From Tenggerimyces flavus (lineage in GTDB: Bacteria; Actinomycetota; Actinomycetes; Propionibacteriales; Actinopolymorphaceae): a DNA stretch of 64,000 nt. The DNA lies in the NCBI RefSeq assembly GCF_016907715.1, contig NZ_JAFBCM010000001.1, positions 6,386,001-6,450,000 of the forward strand. Reading direction: 5' to 3'. Of the stretch, positions 45,151 through 54,124 are shown one piece after another. Under the pieces are notes generated by a model. That model was given only the letters and a program-made list of their open reading frames with translations. It had not been told where the DNA came from and did not search any database. Every line of letters begins with the position of its first letter. The stretch's first letter is position 1. The position numbers were made by a program, and so were the translations under genes.

Positions 45151-45561
45151 CTACGCCGGATCGTCGAGGTAGACCGTGCAGAAGAACGGCAACCCGAGTC
45201 TGCCGAGGCACCCGGTCGCCTCGGGGCTGAGCCAGAAACCTCCCTGCGTGGAGTCGGACGACACATAGCACCAGAGCTCCAGCTCGAAGTTCTCGCGCAG
45301 CTCCCTCAGCCGGTCTTCGCGACCATTGAACGCGCTGAGCAGGTCGAGCAAGGCGGCGTTCAGCGGCTCCGGTCCATCGGCGAGCTCACGTTCGAGTTCC
45401 CAGCCTGCTCCGTCGTGCCGCCGTCCGGTGAAGCCGTTGCCGACGAGGTCGCCGATCTCCCAGGATCGGGTGGGGACCAGTCCGATCCATTCGCCGAACC
45501 AGGCCGCCGTTCGCGTCGCGCTCTTCGCCACGAACGTCACGAGCCCCTCCGCGACGGCCAT
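45151..45561 (-). CDS. DUF4279-like protein
   Basis: 136 residues from ATG 45561, which overlaps the upstream stop by one base (TGATG). The pattern SATRTAAWFGEWIGLVPTRS, LNAALLDLLSAFNGREDRLR, ELELWCYVSSDSTQGGFWLS, then LGRLGLPFFCTVYLDD is that of the DUF4279 family. Function unknown; soluble. A longer upstream frame is antisense overlap with the kinase gene. Confidence 0.8.
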   Translation of the reverse strand: MAVAEGLVTFVAKSATRTAAWFGEWIGLVPTRSWEIGDLVGNGFTGRRHDGAGWELERELADGPEPLNAALLDLLSAFNGREDRLRELRENFELELWCYVSSDSTQGGFWLSPEATGCLGRLGLPFFCTVYLDDPA

Positions 45562-46520
45562 CAGGCGGCCGATTCCGTCGCGGGGGCGAGGGCGGCGCGG
45601 CAGTGGGCGAGGCGCGTGCGGCCCCAGTCGTCGTTCAGGCCGTCGCGTTCTCGTTGCTCGAAATACGCCAGCTCCGCCAGTGTGAACAGCAGATGCACCT
45701 GCTCCCACCCCGGCAGCTCGGCATCGGATCGGCCGGCGCGGTACGCGTCCCACATCACCTGCCGGAGGGACGCGAAGTCCGGCTCCCAACCGAAGATGCC
45801 GAAGCCCCATTCACCGAAGTCGAAGTCGTGCAGCGGGTGCCCGATCCCCGCGGTGTCCCAGTCGAGCACCGTCTCCACCCGGCCGTCGGCGTCGACGAGC
45901 AGCTGCCCTTCGGTCACGTCGCCATGCAGCAGAACAGGAGGCAACGCCGCCAGCCCGCCCAATGCCGTACGCCAGATCGACGCCCAGCTCGTCGGCGGAT
46001 CGAGCAGCCGAAGGACGCGATCAGCGGCGTCATCCACCAGGTCGGGTTCGAGGAACTCGTTCAGCCACGGCTGCTTCCGGCCGAACCGACCCGGACCACG
46101 CAGCTCGACCGGCAGCAACGACAGGTCGAGGCGATGCCAGCTCGCGATTGCGCCGCCGAGGCTCTCCAGCAGCCGCGACATCGCCGACAGGTCCGCGTCG
46201 TCCTCGACGTACTGCCAGAGCACGCCGAGCCGCCGCTCGTACGCGACGAACGGGCCGGCCGACAACACGCCCTCGCCCCACTGCCCGACCACCCGCGGGA
46301 CACAGCGAACGCCGAGAGCCGTCAGCGCCTCGGACACCCGCGCGCCGTGCAGCAACTGCTCGTCTCGGCCCCGGCGCGGAAACAGGAACACCCGGTCCGA
46401 GCTCAGCACGGCCAGCTTCGACCAACCGTCGAAATTGACCTCGAGCTCAGCCTCGCCGACGCCGGTGAGCTCCCGAAACAGGGACAAGTCCGGCGGTGTG
46501 AGGATCGCGTGCAGGGACAC
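45561..46520 (-). CDS. Aminoglycoside-phosphotransferase-like kinase
   Basis: 319 residues. Catalytic loop LLHGDVTEGQLLVDADG and Mg-binding VLDWDTAGIGHPLHDFDFGE. The N-lobe has a Lys in FDGWSKLAVLSSDRVFLFP. It should phosphorylate a small alcohol or amino-sugar. The second APH-like gene in the window; coupled to the DUF4279 gene. Confidence 0.86.
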   Translation of the reverse strand: MSLHAILTPPDLSLFRELTGVGEAELEVNFDGWSKLAVLSSDRVFLFPRRGRDEQLLHGARVSEALTALGVRCVPRVVGQWGEGVLSAGPFVAYERRLGVLWQYVEDDADLSAMSRLLESLGGAIASWHRLDLSLLPVELRGPGRFGRKQPWLNEFLEPDLVDDAADRVLRLLDPPTSWASIWRTALGGLAALPPVLLHGDVTEGQLLVDADGRVETVLDWDTAGIGHPLHDFDFGEWGFGIFGWEPDFASLRQVMWDAYRAGRSDAELPGWEQVHLLFTLAELAYFEQRERDGLNDDWGRTRLAHCRAALAPATESAA

Positions 46521-46577
46521 GAGCCGGATGCTGTCGCACGGCGCGACCTGCGTTCAACCGAATTGACCGGTATACCT

Positions 46578-47030
46578 ATGCCGGTGACTGACTGCTACAC
46601 GTGCGACCGCGAGGCCGAGTTCGACCAGCTGCCGCCGCGCGAACGGATCGGGCACGACTCGTTGTGGCGCGTCAGCCACGCGACCGGCAGCGAACTGCTG
46701 GGCTGGCTGGTCCTCGTTCCGCGCCGGCACGTCATGGAGGTCGCCGACCTCACCGACGAGGAGGCGGCCGCGCTCGGTCGATGGCAGGTGCGGCTGGCGC
46801 GGGTGTTCGCGCAGGAGCTCGGTACGCCCAAGACGTACATCATCGAACTCGGCGAGGCGCCGGGCTTCCATCTGCACTTCCACGTGGTGCCGCGGCCGGT
46901 CGACCTCGATCCGGAGCTCCGCGGTCCGAAGATCTTCGGCTACCTGGGTCGTCCCGAGCCAGCCGAATCGCCCGCTCGGGACGCCCTCGCCACGCGGCTC
47001 GGCGCCGCGCTCGATCGGCTGAATGAGTAA
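46578..47030 (+). CDS. HIT-family hydrolase/transferase
   Basis: 150 residues from ATG 46578. The histidine triad is HLHFHVVPR at about 98-106. CYTCDRE at the N-terminus may bind zinc. HIT proteins hydrolyse or transfer nucleotides from nucleotide-linked substrates. The frame open further upstream is antisense to the kinase. Confidence 0.9.
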   Translation: MPVTDCYTCDREAEFDQLPPRERIGHDSLWRVSHATGSELLGWLVLVPRRHVMEVADLTDEEAAALGRWQVRLARVFAQELGTPKTYIIELGEAPGFHLHFHVVPRPVDLDPELRGPKIFGYLGRPEPAESPARDALATRLGAALDRLNE

Positions 47031-47031
47031 C

Positions 47032-47445
47032 TCAGGCCTGCGGCGGGCTGATGTTGACCAGCCAGGAGACGCCGTGCTGGTCCACGCACTGACCGAACTC
47101 GTCGCCCCACATCTGCTTCTCCATCGGCACGACGACCTGGCCGGAGCCGGAGAGCTTGTCCCAGTAGCCGTGCAGCGCGTCGCTGTCGTCGCCGCTGAGG
47201 CTCACCGATGAGTTGTTGCCGGCCTGGAACTCCATACCTGGCGGCAGGTCCGCGCCCGTCAGCGCGAAGTCCAGGTCGGTCTCGAGCTGGCTGTGCATGA
47301 TCTTCTCGGCGCCGTCGCCTTCGATGCCGCCGATTTCGCCGTACGTGTTGAGCGTCAGGGTGCCGCTGAAGACGTCCTTGTAGAACTCCATCGCTTGCTT
47401 GGCGTTGCCGTCGAAGTTCAGGTATGGGTTGAGTCGGGAGGCCAT
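47032..47445 (-). CDS. VOC/PhnB-like glyoxalase-fold protein
   Basis: 137 residues from ATG 47445 with AAGGAGG five bases upstream. N-terminal LNPYLNFDGNAKQAMEFYKD VF and C-terminal WGDEFGQCVDQHGVSWLVNI are typical of the PhnB-like branch. Usually annotated as a VOC-family protein of unknown substrate. Its stop lies next to that of the HIT gene. Confidence 0.88.
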   Translation of the reverse strand: MASRLNPYLNFDGNAKQAMEFYKDVFSGTLTLNTYGEIGGIEGDGAEKIMHSQLETDLDFALTGADLPPGMEFQAGNNSSVSLSGDDSDALHGYWDKLSGSGQVVVPMEKQMWGDEFGQCVDQHGVSWLVNISPPQA

Positions 47446-47549
47446 AGCCCCTCCTTGATCGGTGCCGACGTTGGCATCTCGCACCCTAGCGAGATCGGGT
47501 GTCGGCGCGTGCCGTTTGGGGAGGAGTTTCACCCGTACGGGACTGACCG

Positions 47550-48314
47550 TTAACGAGACCTCGCGGCGTACGAACGCAGGGCGCGGAGGAAGTCGACGTA
47601 GCGGAAGCCGGGCCAGTACACGTCGCAGAAGTACAGCTCGGATCGCGCGGCCTGCCAGAGCAGGAAACTCGACATGCGGCGTTCCCCGCTCGTACGGATC
47701 ACCAGGTCTGGATCGGGCTGCCCGCTGGTGTACAGGTGCGCGGCGAGGTCGTCGGGCGTGATCGTCTGGGCGAGGTCCTCCAGCGACCGGCCGTGGCGGG
47801 CCGCGTCGTCCAGCAGCGAACGGAATGCGTCGGCGATCTCGGTCCGCCCGTCGTACCCGATCGCGATCGTCACCTCCGAGTCGGTGTCACGTTCGGCCGT
47901 CAGGTCGACGGCGTGTTTCAGGGCGTACGCAGTCGAGTCGGGCAGCGCGTCGAGCCTTCCCGCGACCCGTACCTGCCATCGGCCCCGGCGGTGGACGAGG
48001 CGCTCGGTGATGACGGCCTCGACCAGTTCCATCAGGAACCGGACCTCGTCGTCGCCGCGCTTGCGCAGATTGTCGAGCGAGGCAACGAAGATCGTCACGT
48101 GCCGGATGCCGAGGTCGGCCGACCATTCGAGGACGCGCTCGATGTGCTCAGCGCCGGCTTTGTGGCCGAGGCTGGGGTTGGCCAGGCCGACCTGCTTGGC
48201 CCAGCGGCGGTTTCCGTCGATGACGAGCGCGACGTGCTTGGGCATCGGGCCGCCGGCGAGCTGCCGCCGCAGCCGACGGGCGTAGATCGCGTACAGCGCG
48301 TTGCGAAGGATCAC
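47550..48314 (-). CDS. cis-Prenyltransferase (undecaprenyl/short-chain Z-isoprenyl diphosphate synthase)
   Basis: 254 residues from a GTG at 48314 that overlaps the upstream stop (GTGA), with GAGGAGG four bases before. Active-site Asp33 in ALVIDGNRRWAK, and C-terminal DLVIRTSGERRMSSFLLWQA, ARSELYFCDVYWP. Condenses IPP onto an allylic diphosphate in Z-configuration. Short-chain and long-chain products cannot be told apart here. Confidence 0.92.
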   Translation of the reverse strand: MILRNALYAIYARRLRRQLAGGPMPKHVALVIDGNRRWAKQVGLANPSLGHKAGAEHIERVLEWSADLGIRHVTIFVASLDNLRKRGDDEVRFLMELVEAVITERLVHRRGRWQVRVAGRLDALPDSTAYALKHAVDLTAERDTDSEVTIAIGYDGRTEIADAFRSLLDDAARHGRSLEDLAQTITPDDLAAHLYTSGQPDPDLVIRTSGERRMSSFLLWQAARSELYFCDVYWPGFRYVDFLRALRSYAARSR

Positions 48315-49318
48315 GGTGCCTCCTCGAAGGGGAACCAGCCGGTGCGTTCGTACCACTGTCTGCCTGCGCGCAGATGTGCGACGACGGCCCGGTGGAGCGT
48401 GGTCTCCTGCGGGAGCGTGTCGAGCACGTTCTCACCGCTGCCCTGGCGGCCGAACACGAAGCGCAGGATTGCGCCATTCCCGTTCTCGTCGCGGTGAGGT
48501 TGCGGCGTGAGTGTGAACCGGCGCTGGAACTCGAGGATGTTCGACTCCGCGGGCAGGTAGTCGGCCAGCTGCGGGTCGAGGAGCCAGGAGTCGCAGGTGA
48601 AGAACGTGACGGGTTCGTCCGGGTAGTGCCGCGGGAAGAACTCGCGAGCGGCGGCGATGGATTCCTCGACGGCGGCCTTGTCGAGTGGACCATCCGGCGG
48701 GATGTGCACCGACAGCGCGAAACCGCCCGGCCCGTTGCTGAACGAGAGCTCGGCGCGGTTGAAGTCGAGGCGGCCGAGCTTGTAGAACACGCCGCGGAGC
48801 CTGATGGGCGGTCCCCATTGATGGCTGAGGCCAAGGCCGTTGTGGCCGGTCAGGTCTTTGTGCATGCGGATCGCGAAGGCGAGCGAGAGGGTCGCCCATG
48901 ACACCTCGTCGGGTACTCCGCGTTCGGCGTGATAGCGCCGCACGGCGGGGAGGAGTGCGAGGTAGGCCCAGAGATAGAGCTGCCGGGCCTTGGCGTCTGC
49001 CGCGTTGGTCGTCAGCGGCTGCCAGGCCTGGAAGCCGTCGGTCGTGACGGGCTTACCGATCGTGGGTAGGAACGATCGGTGGAGTCGGTCGAGGATCCAC
49101 CAATACGCCTTGTCCGCTTGGGGATCCGGGCGTGCCGCCAGCAGATCGGCCTGGTCTTCCCGGGGGACCTCGAGGCGATCGAGGAGCCGTTCGGCCTCGT
49201 CGTCGGGCAGCTCGGGGCCATCGACGTCGGCAGCCGGCTCGAGCGCGGCCAACCAGCGAACGGTGTGCTCGGGGGCGTCAAGCTCGCCTTGCACCACGTC
49301 GAGGTCGAGCTCCGCCAT
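48311..49318 (-). CDS. Acyltransferase-domain protein (GNAT-like, two-domain)
   Basis: 335 residues from ATG 49318. N-terminal helical half (DPQADKAYWWILDRLHRSFL, WAYLALLPAVRRYHAERGVP), and a C-terminal GNAT-like fold (FSNGPGGFALSVHIPPDGPL, AAAREFFPRHYPDEP, TFFTCDSWLLDP). Matches the actinobacterial 'acyltransferase domain-containing' family with separate N- and C-terminal modules. Coupled to the prenyltransferase. Donor and acceptor are unknown. Confidence 0.8.
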   Translation of the reverse strand: MAELDLDVVQGELDAPEHTVRWLAALEPAADVDGPELPDDEAERLLDRLEVPREDQADLLAARPDPQADKAYWWILDRLHRSFLPTIGKPVTTDGFQAWQPLTTNAADAKARQLYLWAYLALLPAVRRYHAERGVPDEVSWATLSLAFAIRMHKDLTGHNGLGLSHQWGPPIRLRGVFYKLGRLDFNRAELSFSNGPGGFALSVHIPPDGPLDKAAVEESIAAAREFFPRHYPDEPVTFFTCDSWLLDPQLADYLPAESNILEFQRRFTLTPQPHRDENGNGAILRFVFGRQGSGENVLDTLPQETTLHRAVVAHLRAGRQWYERTGWFPFEEAP

Positions 49319-49342
49319 GGCCGCCAGCGTACTGTGCCCGGC

Positions 49343-49699
49343 ATGACCATCCTGCACTTCTGCTCGCGGGCGGACTGGGCCGCGGCGCAGTCGGCTGGCG
49401 AGTATCGCGGCGACACGTTGGACACCGAGGGTTTCATCCACTGCTCCACCGCGGAGCTCGTACACGTCCCGGCGAACCTCATCGCCCGCGGCCGTACCGA
49501 CCTCGTCCTGCTGGAGCTCGACCCCGACCGCGTCGACGCCCCACTTCGCTGGGAACCAGGCGACCCCACCGACACCGCGTCGCCGAAGTTTCCGCACCTC
49601 TACGGGCCCCTCCCCGTCGCCGCGGTCGTCGCCGTGCACGAGTTCCAGCCCGACGAGAACGGGGCCTTCGCGCCTCTCGCCGCAGGGTCGGGAACGTAG
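49343..49699 (+). CDS. DUF952 family protein
   Basis: 118 residues from ATG 49343. ILHFCSRADWAAAQSAGEYR, GFIHCSTAELVHVPAN, LLELDPDRVDAPLRWEPGD, then PKFPHLYGPLPVAAVVAVHE are the conserved DUF952 segments. Function unknown; related proteins resemble glutathione-transferase-like or ADP-ribosyl-fold enzymes. Directly followed by the kinase gene two bases later. Confidence 0.88.
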   Translation: MTILHFCSRADWAAAQSAGEYRGDTLDTEGFIHCSTAELVHVPANLIARGRTDLVLLELDPDRVDAPLRWEPGDPTDTASPKFPHLYGPLPVAAVVAVHEFQPDENGAFAPLAAGSGT

Positions 49700-49701
49700 C
49701 C

Positions 49702-50292
49702 GTGCCCGACCATCCGGTGGTGATCTTGGTCAACGGGGTCCCGGGCTCGGGCAAGTCGACGCTCGCCCGACCGTTGGCTCGGGCGCTCGGGCTCCCTCTG
49801 TTCGCCAAGGACGTGATCAAGGAGACCTGGGCGGACTTCCTCGCTCCAGATGGGCGCTCGCCGCGCGAGTGGAGCATGCTCCTCGGCGCGGCCGCGAGCG
49901 AGACCATGTGGCGGCTCCTGGCCGAGTCACCGATCGGCGGCATCGTCGACAGCCCGCATACGGAGGCGATGCGACCGCACGTCGAGGCCGGCCTCGCCCG
50001 CTCCGGAATCGGCCATCCGCTCGAGCTCTGGTGCGACGTCCCGCTGGAGCTGGCCGCCCAGCGGTGTGACGAGCGCCAACCGACACGCCACGCGATCCAC
50101 GCCTCTTCTGCGGGAACGATCCCAACCACCGACTCACCTGGCCCACTCGCCATCGGACCGGTCCTCCGGGTCGACACCAGCACAACGGTCGACATCGAAC
50201 GGGTTGCCGCTTGGTGTCGCGAACAACCGGTCGGCCAGCGACCGTTGTCGGCCGCGGTTGCGGCGCGGCCGGACTCGGACTCTCGGCATTAG
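49702..50292 (+). CDS. AAA/adenylate-kinase-like ATPase
   Basis: 196 residues from GTG 49702, two bases after the DUF952 stop. P-loop VNGVPGSGKSTLARPLARAL; LID-like region CDERQPTRHAIHASS. Small P-loop kinases of this type phosphorylate nucleosides, antibiotics or other small molecules. No further specificity is visible. Confidence 0.8.
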   Translation: MPDHPVVILVNGVPGSGKSTLARPLARALGLPLFAKDVIKETWADFLAPDGRSPREWSMLLGAAASETMWRLLAESPIGGIVDSPHTEAMRPHVEAGLARSGIGHPLELWCDVPLELAAQRCDERQPTRHAIHASSAGTIPTTDSPGPLAIGPVLRVDTSTTVDIERVAAWCREQPVGQRPLSAAVAARPDSDSRH

Positions 50293-50310
50293 GTCACCCG
50301 TGCGAGTGAC

Positions 50311-51309
50311 ATGCTGGCGAATATGACGGCACTCAAGGCGTTGTTCATCGGCGGCACCGGAATCATCAGCTCGGCCTGCGTCGAGCGCGCGCTCGACACC
50401 GGGATCGAGCTCACCGTGCTGAACCGCGGGACGACTTCGATCCGGCCACTTCACGACGGTGCCGAGAGTGTGGTCGCCGACATCCGCGAGCCCGAGTCCG
50501 TTCGCCGGGCACTCGGCGATCGGGAGTTCGACGTGATCGTCGACTTCGTCGCGTTCACCACCGACCACGTGCAGACCGACCTCGACCTGTTCCGTGACCG
50601 GACCGGTCAGTACGTGTTCATCAGCTCGGCGTCGGCCTACCAGACACCGCCCGCGCGGTTGCCGATCGTCGAGTCGACGCCGCTGTACAACCCGCACTGG
50701 CAGTACTCGCGCGACAAGATCGCCTGCGAGTCGCTGCTGGTCGACACCTATCGCGACTCGGGCTTCCCGATCACGATCGTTCGGCCGTCACATACCTATG
50801 ACCGCACCTCCCTTCCTCTCATGGGTCGCTGGACGGACATCGACCGGATGCGCCGCGGCCTCCCGGTCGTGGTGCACGGCGACGGTTCGTCGTTGTGGGT
50901 GGTCACCCACCACGTCGACTTCGCCAAGGCGTTCGTGGGACTGCTCGGCCACCCGCAGGCGATCGGTGACAGCTTCCACATCACCTCCGACGAGGTGCTC
51001 ACCTGGAACCAGATCTACGAGTTCCTCGCCGTTGCCGCCGGAGTCGAACCACGCCTCGTGCACGTCGCCTCCGACACCATCGCTGCCGCCGACAGCAAGC
51101 TCGGCGCCTCACTGCTCGGCGACAAGACGCACTCAGTGATCTTCGACAACAGCAAGGTCAAGGCGCTGGTCCCCGACTACGTCGCGACGATCCCATTCGC
51201 GCTCGGCGCCCGCCAGATCATCGACTGGTATGACGCTCATCCCGAGCGCAAGACCGTCGACGACGAGACGAACGCGTTCTTCGACAAGCTCATCGCGGCA
51301 CACTCCTGA
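50311..51309 (+). CDS. NAD-dependent epimerase/dehydratase (extended SDR)
   Basis: 332 residues. Rossmann motif ALFIGGTGIISSACVERALD. The usual YxxxK is seen as Y-S-R-D-K in WQYSRDKIACESLL. Substrate region VVHGDGSSLWVVTHHVDFAKAFVGLLG. A start at 50323 (MTALKAL) is an alternative. Acts on a nucleotide sugar or related substrate; which one is unknown. Confidence 0.9.
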   Translation: MLANMTALKALFIGGTGIISSACVERALDTGIELTVLNRGTTSIRPLHDGAESVVADIREPESVRRALGDREFDVIVDFVAFTTDHVQTDLDLFRDRTGQYVFISSASAYQTPPARLPIVESTPLYNPHWQYSRDKIACESLLVDTYRDSGFPITIVRPSHTYDRTSLPLMGRWTDIDRMRRGLPVVVHGDGSSLWVVTHHVDFAKAFVGLLGHPQAIGDSFHITSDEVLTWNQIYEFLAVAAGVEPRLVHVASDTIAAADSKLGASLLGDKTHSVIFDNSKVKALVPDYVATIPFALGARQIIDWYDAHPERKTVDDETNAFFDKLIAAHS

Positions 51310-51350
51310 CGGCCACCTCCTTCCTCTCAGCAACCACCTACCTTCCGTTA

Positions 51351-52193
51351 ATGGCGGGCACGAACGAGCCCGGAACCCGTACGCTCCCCGACATGACGTA
51401 CGGCCTGCAGGACCTGCTCGAGCGGATGGATCACAACCTCGCCGAGCATGCCTGCCATCTGCATCGCACTCATGCACCCATGACCGTTGAGGAGTCGGCC
51501 GACATCCTCATCTCAGACAGCGGTCTGGCCGACGACACCTTCAACATCGTCGCGCGCGCTCGCTTCACCGAACAGACCGCGGCCGCTCGGATCGACGACG
51601 TCATCGCCGCCACCCGTGCCACGAAACGCCCATTCTCGTGGTGGGTTGGCCCGACGTCGACTCCGAACGATCTCTCCCAGCTCCTCGTCAAGGCGGGCTT
51701 GCCTGCGTCCGATCCAGAGTCGGCCATGTGGATCGACCTGAACGAGACCGTAAACCCGACCGCCGACAACGTACCTCAGCTTCGGGTCGACATGGCAACC
51801 GAGCCGAAGCACCTTGTGGATTACGCCGCTGTGCTTGGACATGGCTGGGATCCGCCGTCGACGACGCTCCCCGAGTTCGTCACCAGGACTGCCGACGCGG
51901 CCCTCCTCGACAGCTGCCCGGCGCATTACCTCGTGGGTTATGTCGACGGCGAGCCGATGGCCACGGCCGAGGTGTTTCTCTCCGCGGGCGTAGCGGGAAT
52001 CTACGCCGTCATGACGGCGGCAACCCATCGCCGACGCGGATTCGGAACCTCGATGATGGCCGCCGCGCTCGAGCTCGCCCGTGCGTACGACCATCCGATC
52101 GTCGTCCTGCAAGCGTCCGCTGAGGGCGAACAGCTGTACCGCACGCTGGGCTTTCACACTTCCGGCGCCTACCTGGAGCACCCGATTCGTTAG
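51351..52193 (+). CDS. GNAT-family N-acetyltransferase, long form
   Basis: 280 residues. The C-terminal GNAT domain has AVMTAATHRRRGFGTSMMAA and LQASAEGEQLYRTLGFHTSG. The N-terminal half looks like a degenerate second GNAT fold (about 30-150), as in duplicated GNAT proteins. A later ATG at 51393 (MTYGLQDLLERM) may be the true start. Confidence 0.82.
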   Translation: MAGTNEPGTRTLPDMTYGLQDLLERMDHNLAEHACHLHRTHAPMTVEESADILISDSGLADDTFNIVARARFTEQTAAARIDDVIAATRATKRPFSWWVGPTSTPNDLSQLLVKAGLPASDPESAMWIDLNETVNPTADNVPQLRVDMATEPKHLVDYAAVLGHGWDPPSTTLPEFVTRTADAALLDSCPAHYLVGYVDGEPMATAEVFLSAGVAGIYAVMTAATHRRRGFGTSMMAAALELARAYDHPIVVLQASAEGEQLYRTLGFHTSGAYLEHPIR

Positions 52194-52288
52194 TGTGCTC
52201 GATGCGTTTGTCGATGGCTTGAGGCAGGATCCTCAGCACCAAGTCACCGACCCGAACGGAGCCACGACGATGACCTCGCCGACTCGCA

Positions 52289-53059
52289 CTAGACGCGCCG
52301 CGCCTTCCACACTTCCTCGCACGGCCACTGCCGAGCCCACGCGGGATCGACGTAGTCGTACGGTGACGTGGCATTCTGCGGCGCCTGCACCTCGATCAGA
52401 TCCTCGAGCACGAAGCCGCTCTCCCGCAGCAGCCGGATCATCGGTCCGGTGGGCAACTGGAAGTTGACACCACCGTCGCCGTTGTCGAGCGCGTTCATGC
52501 CGAACTGCTGATGCAGCAGCTCGGTGCCCGCAGGTCCTTCCGGAGGCTGACACAAAGCAAGGAGCGTGGAGTTCCGCATGAACACCAATTCCCCGCCTGG
52601 ACGGAGCAGTCGCGCCGCTTCGGGAATCCATCGGTACGGATCGCACCAGGATGCGGCGCCGTGTTCGCTGATCGCGAGGTCGAACGAAGCCGCCGGCCGT
52701 GGCACCGCTTCGGCATTGCCATGGAGCAACGGAAAGCTCACACCGAACTCGGCCTGCATCGCGGACGCGGTGGCCAACTGGCGTTCGGAGTTGTCGATGC
52801 CGACCGGACGGCCGCCGCCTCGAGCGATCCATGCGGAGACGTAAGCCGTGCCGCAGCCGAGCTCGATCGCGTCGCGCCCAGCGAGGTCGTCCGGCAACAC
52901 CGGCAGCTCGGTCTGCGGGATCGCGAACAAGCCCCAGTGTGGGTCCGCCGCCCACTGGTCGCGAGCGAGCGATCCGAACCAAGCGCTGTAGCTGGCGTCC
53001 CACAGCTCACGGTTGCGTCGCGCGTGTTCGGGCGGCTCGTCGTTCTGCGGCTCGTCCAT
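52289..53059 (-). CDS. Class I SAM-dependent methyltransferase
   Basis: 256 residues from ATG 53059 (GGAG close upstream); a start 12 codons earlier is less likely. Motif I IELGCGTAYVSAWIARGGGR, motif II VGIDNSERQLATA, motif III/IV SFDLAISEHGAASW and LLRPGGELVFMRNS. N-terminal HARRNRELWDASYSAWFGSL is typical of actinobacterial small-molecule methyltransferases. Acceptor unknown. Confidence 0.9.
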   Translation of the reverse strand: MDEPQNDEPPEHARRNRELWDASYSAWFGSLARDQWAADPHWGLFAIPQTELPVLPDDLAGRDAIELGCGTAYVSAWIARGGGRPVGIDNSERQLATASAMQAEFGVSFPLLHGNAEAVPRPAASFDLAISEHGAASWCDPYRWIPEAARLLRPGGELVFMRNSTLLALCQPPEGPAGTELLHQQFGMNALDNGDGGVNFQLPTGPMIRLLRESGFVLEDLIEVQAPQNATSPYDYVDPAWARQWPCEEVWKARRV

Positions 53060-53112
53060 GACTCCAACCAACCGGACGGTGGTGCCGACCGGCAACCTGT
53101 TTACCTACCGCG

Positions 53113-53562
53113 TCACAGCTGGAGGTTGTATTCGATGAACCCGCGATTGACCGCGACCTTGTCGTAGAGCCGGCGAGCGGTCTCGTTCGAGTCATGCGTG
53201 TGCCAATAGACCCGGACGCAGTCCCGCTCACGCGCCCAGTCGGCGACGGCCTGGATCAGCGCTCGGCCCACACCGTGGCCGCGCGCTTCGGGAGCGGTGA
53301 ACAGGTCCTGCAGGTAACAGACATCCGGCGAGGTCGTGCTCACATGCACGAAGAAGTGGGTGATGCCAACGAGTTGTCCATCGAGTTGTCCATCGAGACG
53401 AGCACCGAGCGCGTGCATGCGATCGTCGGCCTGGAACTCGCGCCAAGCTCGGTCGATCATCTCCTGATCCGGAGATGGGCGTCCGTAGAAGGCGTTGTAG
53501 CCGCGGAAGAGGGCCTCCCATTCGGCCCGATCCTCGGGCTCGAGTCGACCGATCGAGATCAT
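53113..53562 (-). CDS. GNAT-family N-acetyltransferase
   Basis: 149 residues. Acetyl-CoA loop LFTAPEARGHGVGRALIQAV and motif B DSNETARRLYDKVAVNRGFI. DGQLDGQL is encoded by a 12-base tandem duplication (about 53378-53401), a fresh-looking slip that keeps the frame. Substrate unknown. Confidence 0.88.
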   Translation of the reverse strand: MISIGRLEPEDRAEWEALFRGYNAFYGRPSPDQEMIDRAWREFQADDRMHALGARLDGQLDGQLVGITHFFVHVSTTSPDVCYLQDLFTAPEARGHGVGRALIQAVADWARERDCVRVYWHTHDSNETARRLYDKVAVNRGFIEYNLQL

Positions 53563-53644
53563 CGCGCATCCCTTCCGTAGCTGGTTTCACCAAGCCTAGT
53601 GGAGGCATTTATCAACGAGGGGAGGACGCTGTACCGTCGCCGAC

Positions 53645-54124
53645 ATGGGTGAGACGACCGTGCGACTGGCGGGTCCGGGCGACCTGGACGTGCTGGCCGA
53701 GCTGAACGCGGCGCTGTTCGCGGAGGACTCGGGAACGCGTGACCCGTTCCTCGACCAGACGTGGCCGGTTCGCGAGGCACGTGGGTACTTCGCCGCCGCG
53801 TTGGACGATGGCGCGAACGTGGTCGTCTACGTCGCCGATGCCGGGGACGCCGGGACGGTCGGCTATCTCATCGGTCGGCTGCACGCGCCGAACAGCATGC
53901 GACCGGTGCTGACCGGAGAGCTGGAGAGCATGTACGTCCGGCCGCCGAATCGGAGCAGCGGCACGGGATCGCTGCTGGTGCGGGCGTTCCTGCGCTGGGC
54001 GGACGAGTGTCGCGTCGGCCGAGTCGCGGTGACGGCGTACGCGGCGAACGAGGGTGCGATCCGGTTCTATGGCCGGTTCGGGTTGCGGCCGAAGAGCGTC
54101 ACGCTGGATGCAGCGCGGTCATGA
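53645..54124 (+). CDS. GNAT-family N-acetyltransferase
   Basis: 159 residues. Motif A MYVRPPNRSSGTGSLLVRAF and C-terminal ANEGAIRFYGRFGLRPKS. Its 3' end overlaps the next, convergent gene by 26 bases. Substrate unknown. Confidence 0.87.
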   Translation: MGETTVRLAGPGDLDVLAELNAALFAEDSGTRDPFLDQTWPVREARGYFAAALDDGANVVVYVADAGDAGTVGYLIGRLHAPNSMRPVLTGELESMYVRPPNRSSGTGSLLVRAFLRWADECRVGRVAVTAYAANEGAIRFYGRFGLRPKSVTLDAARS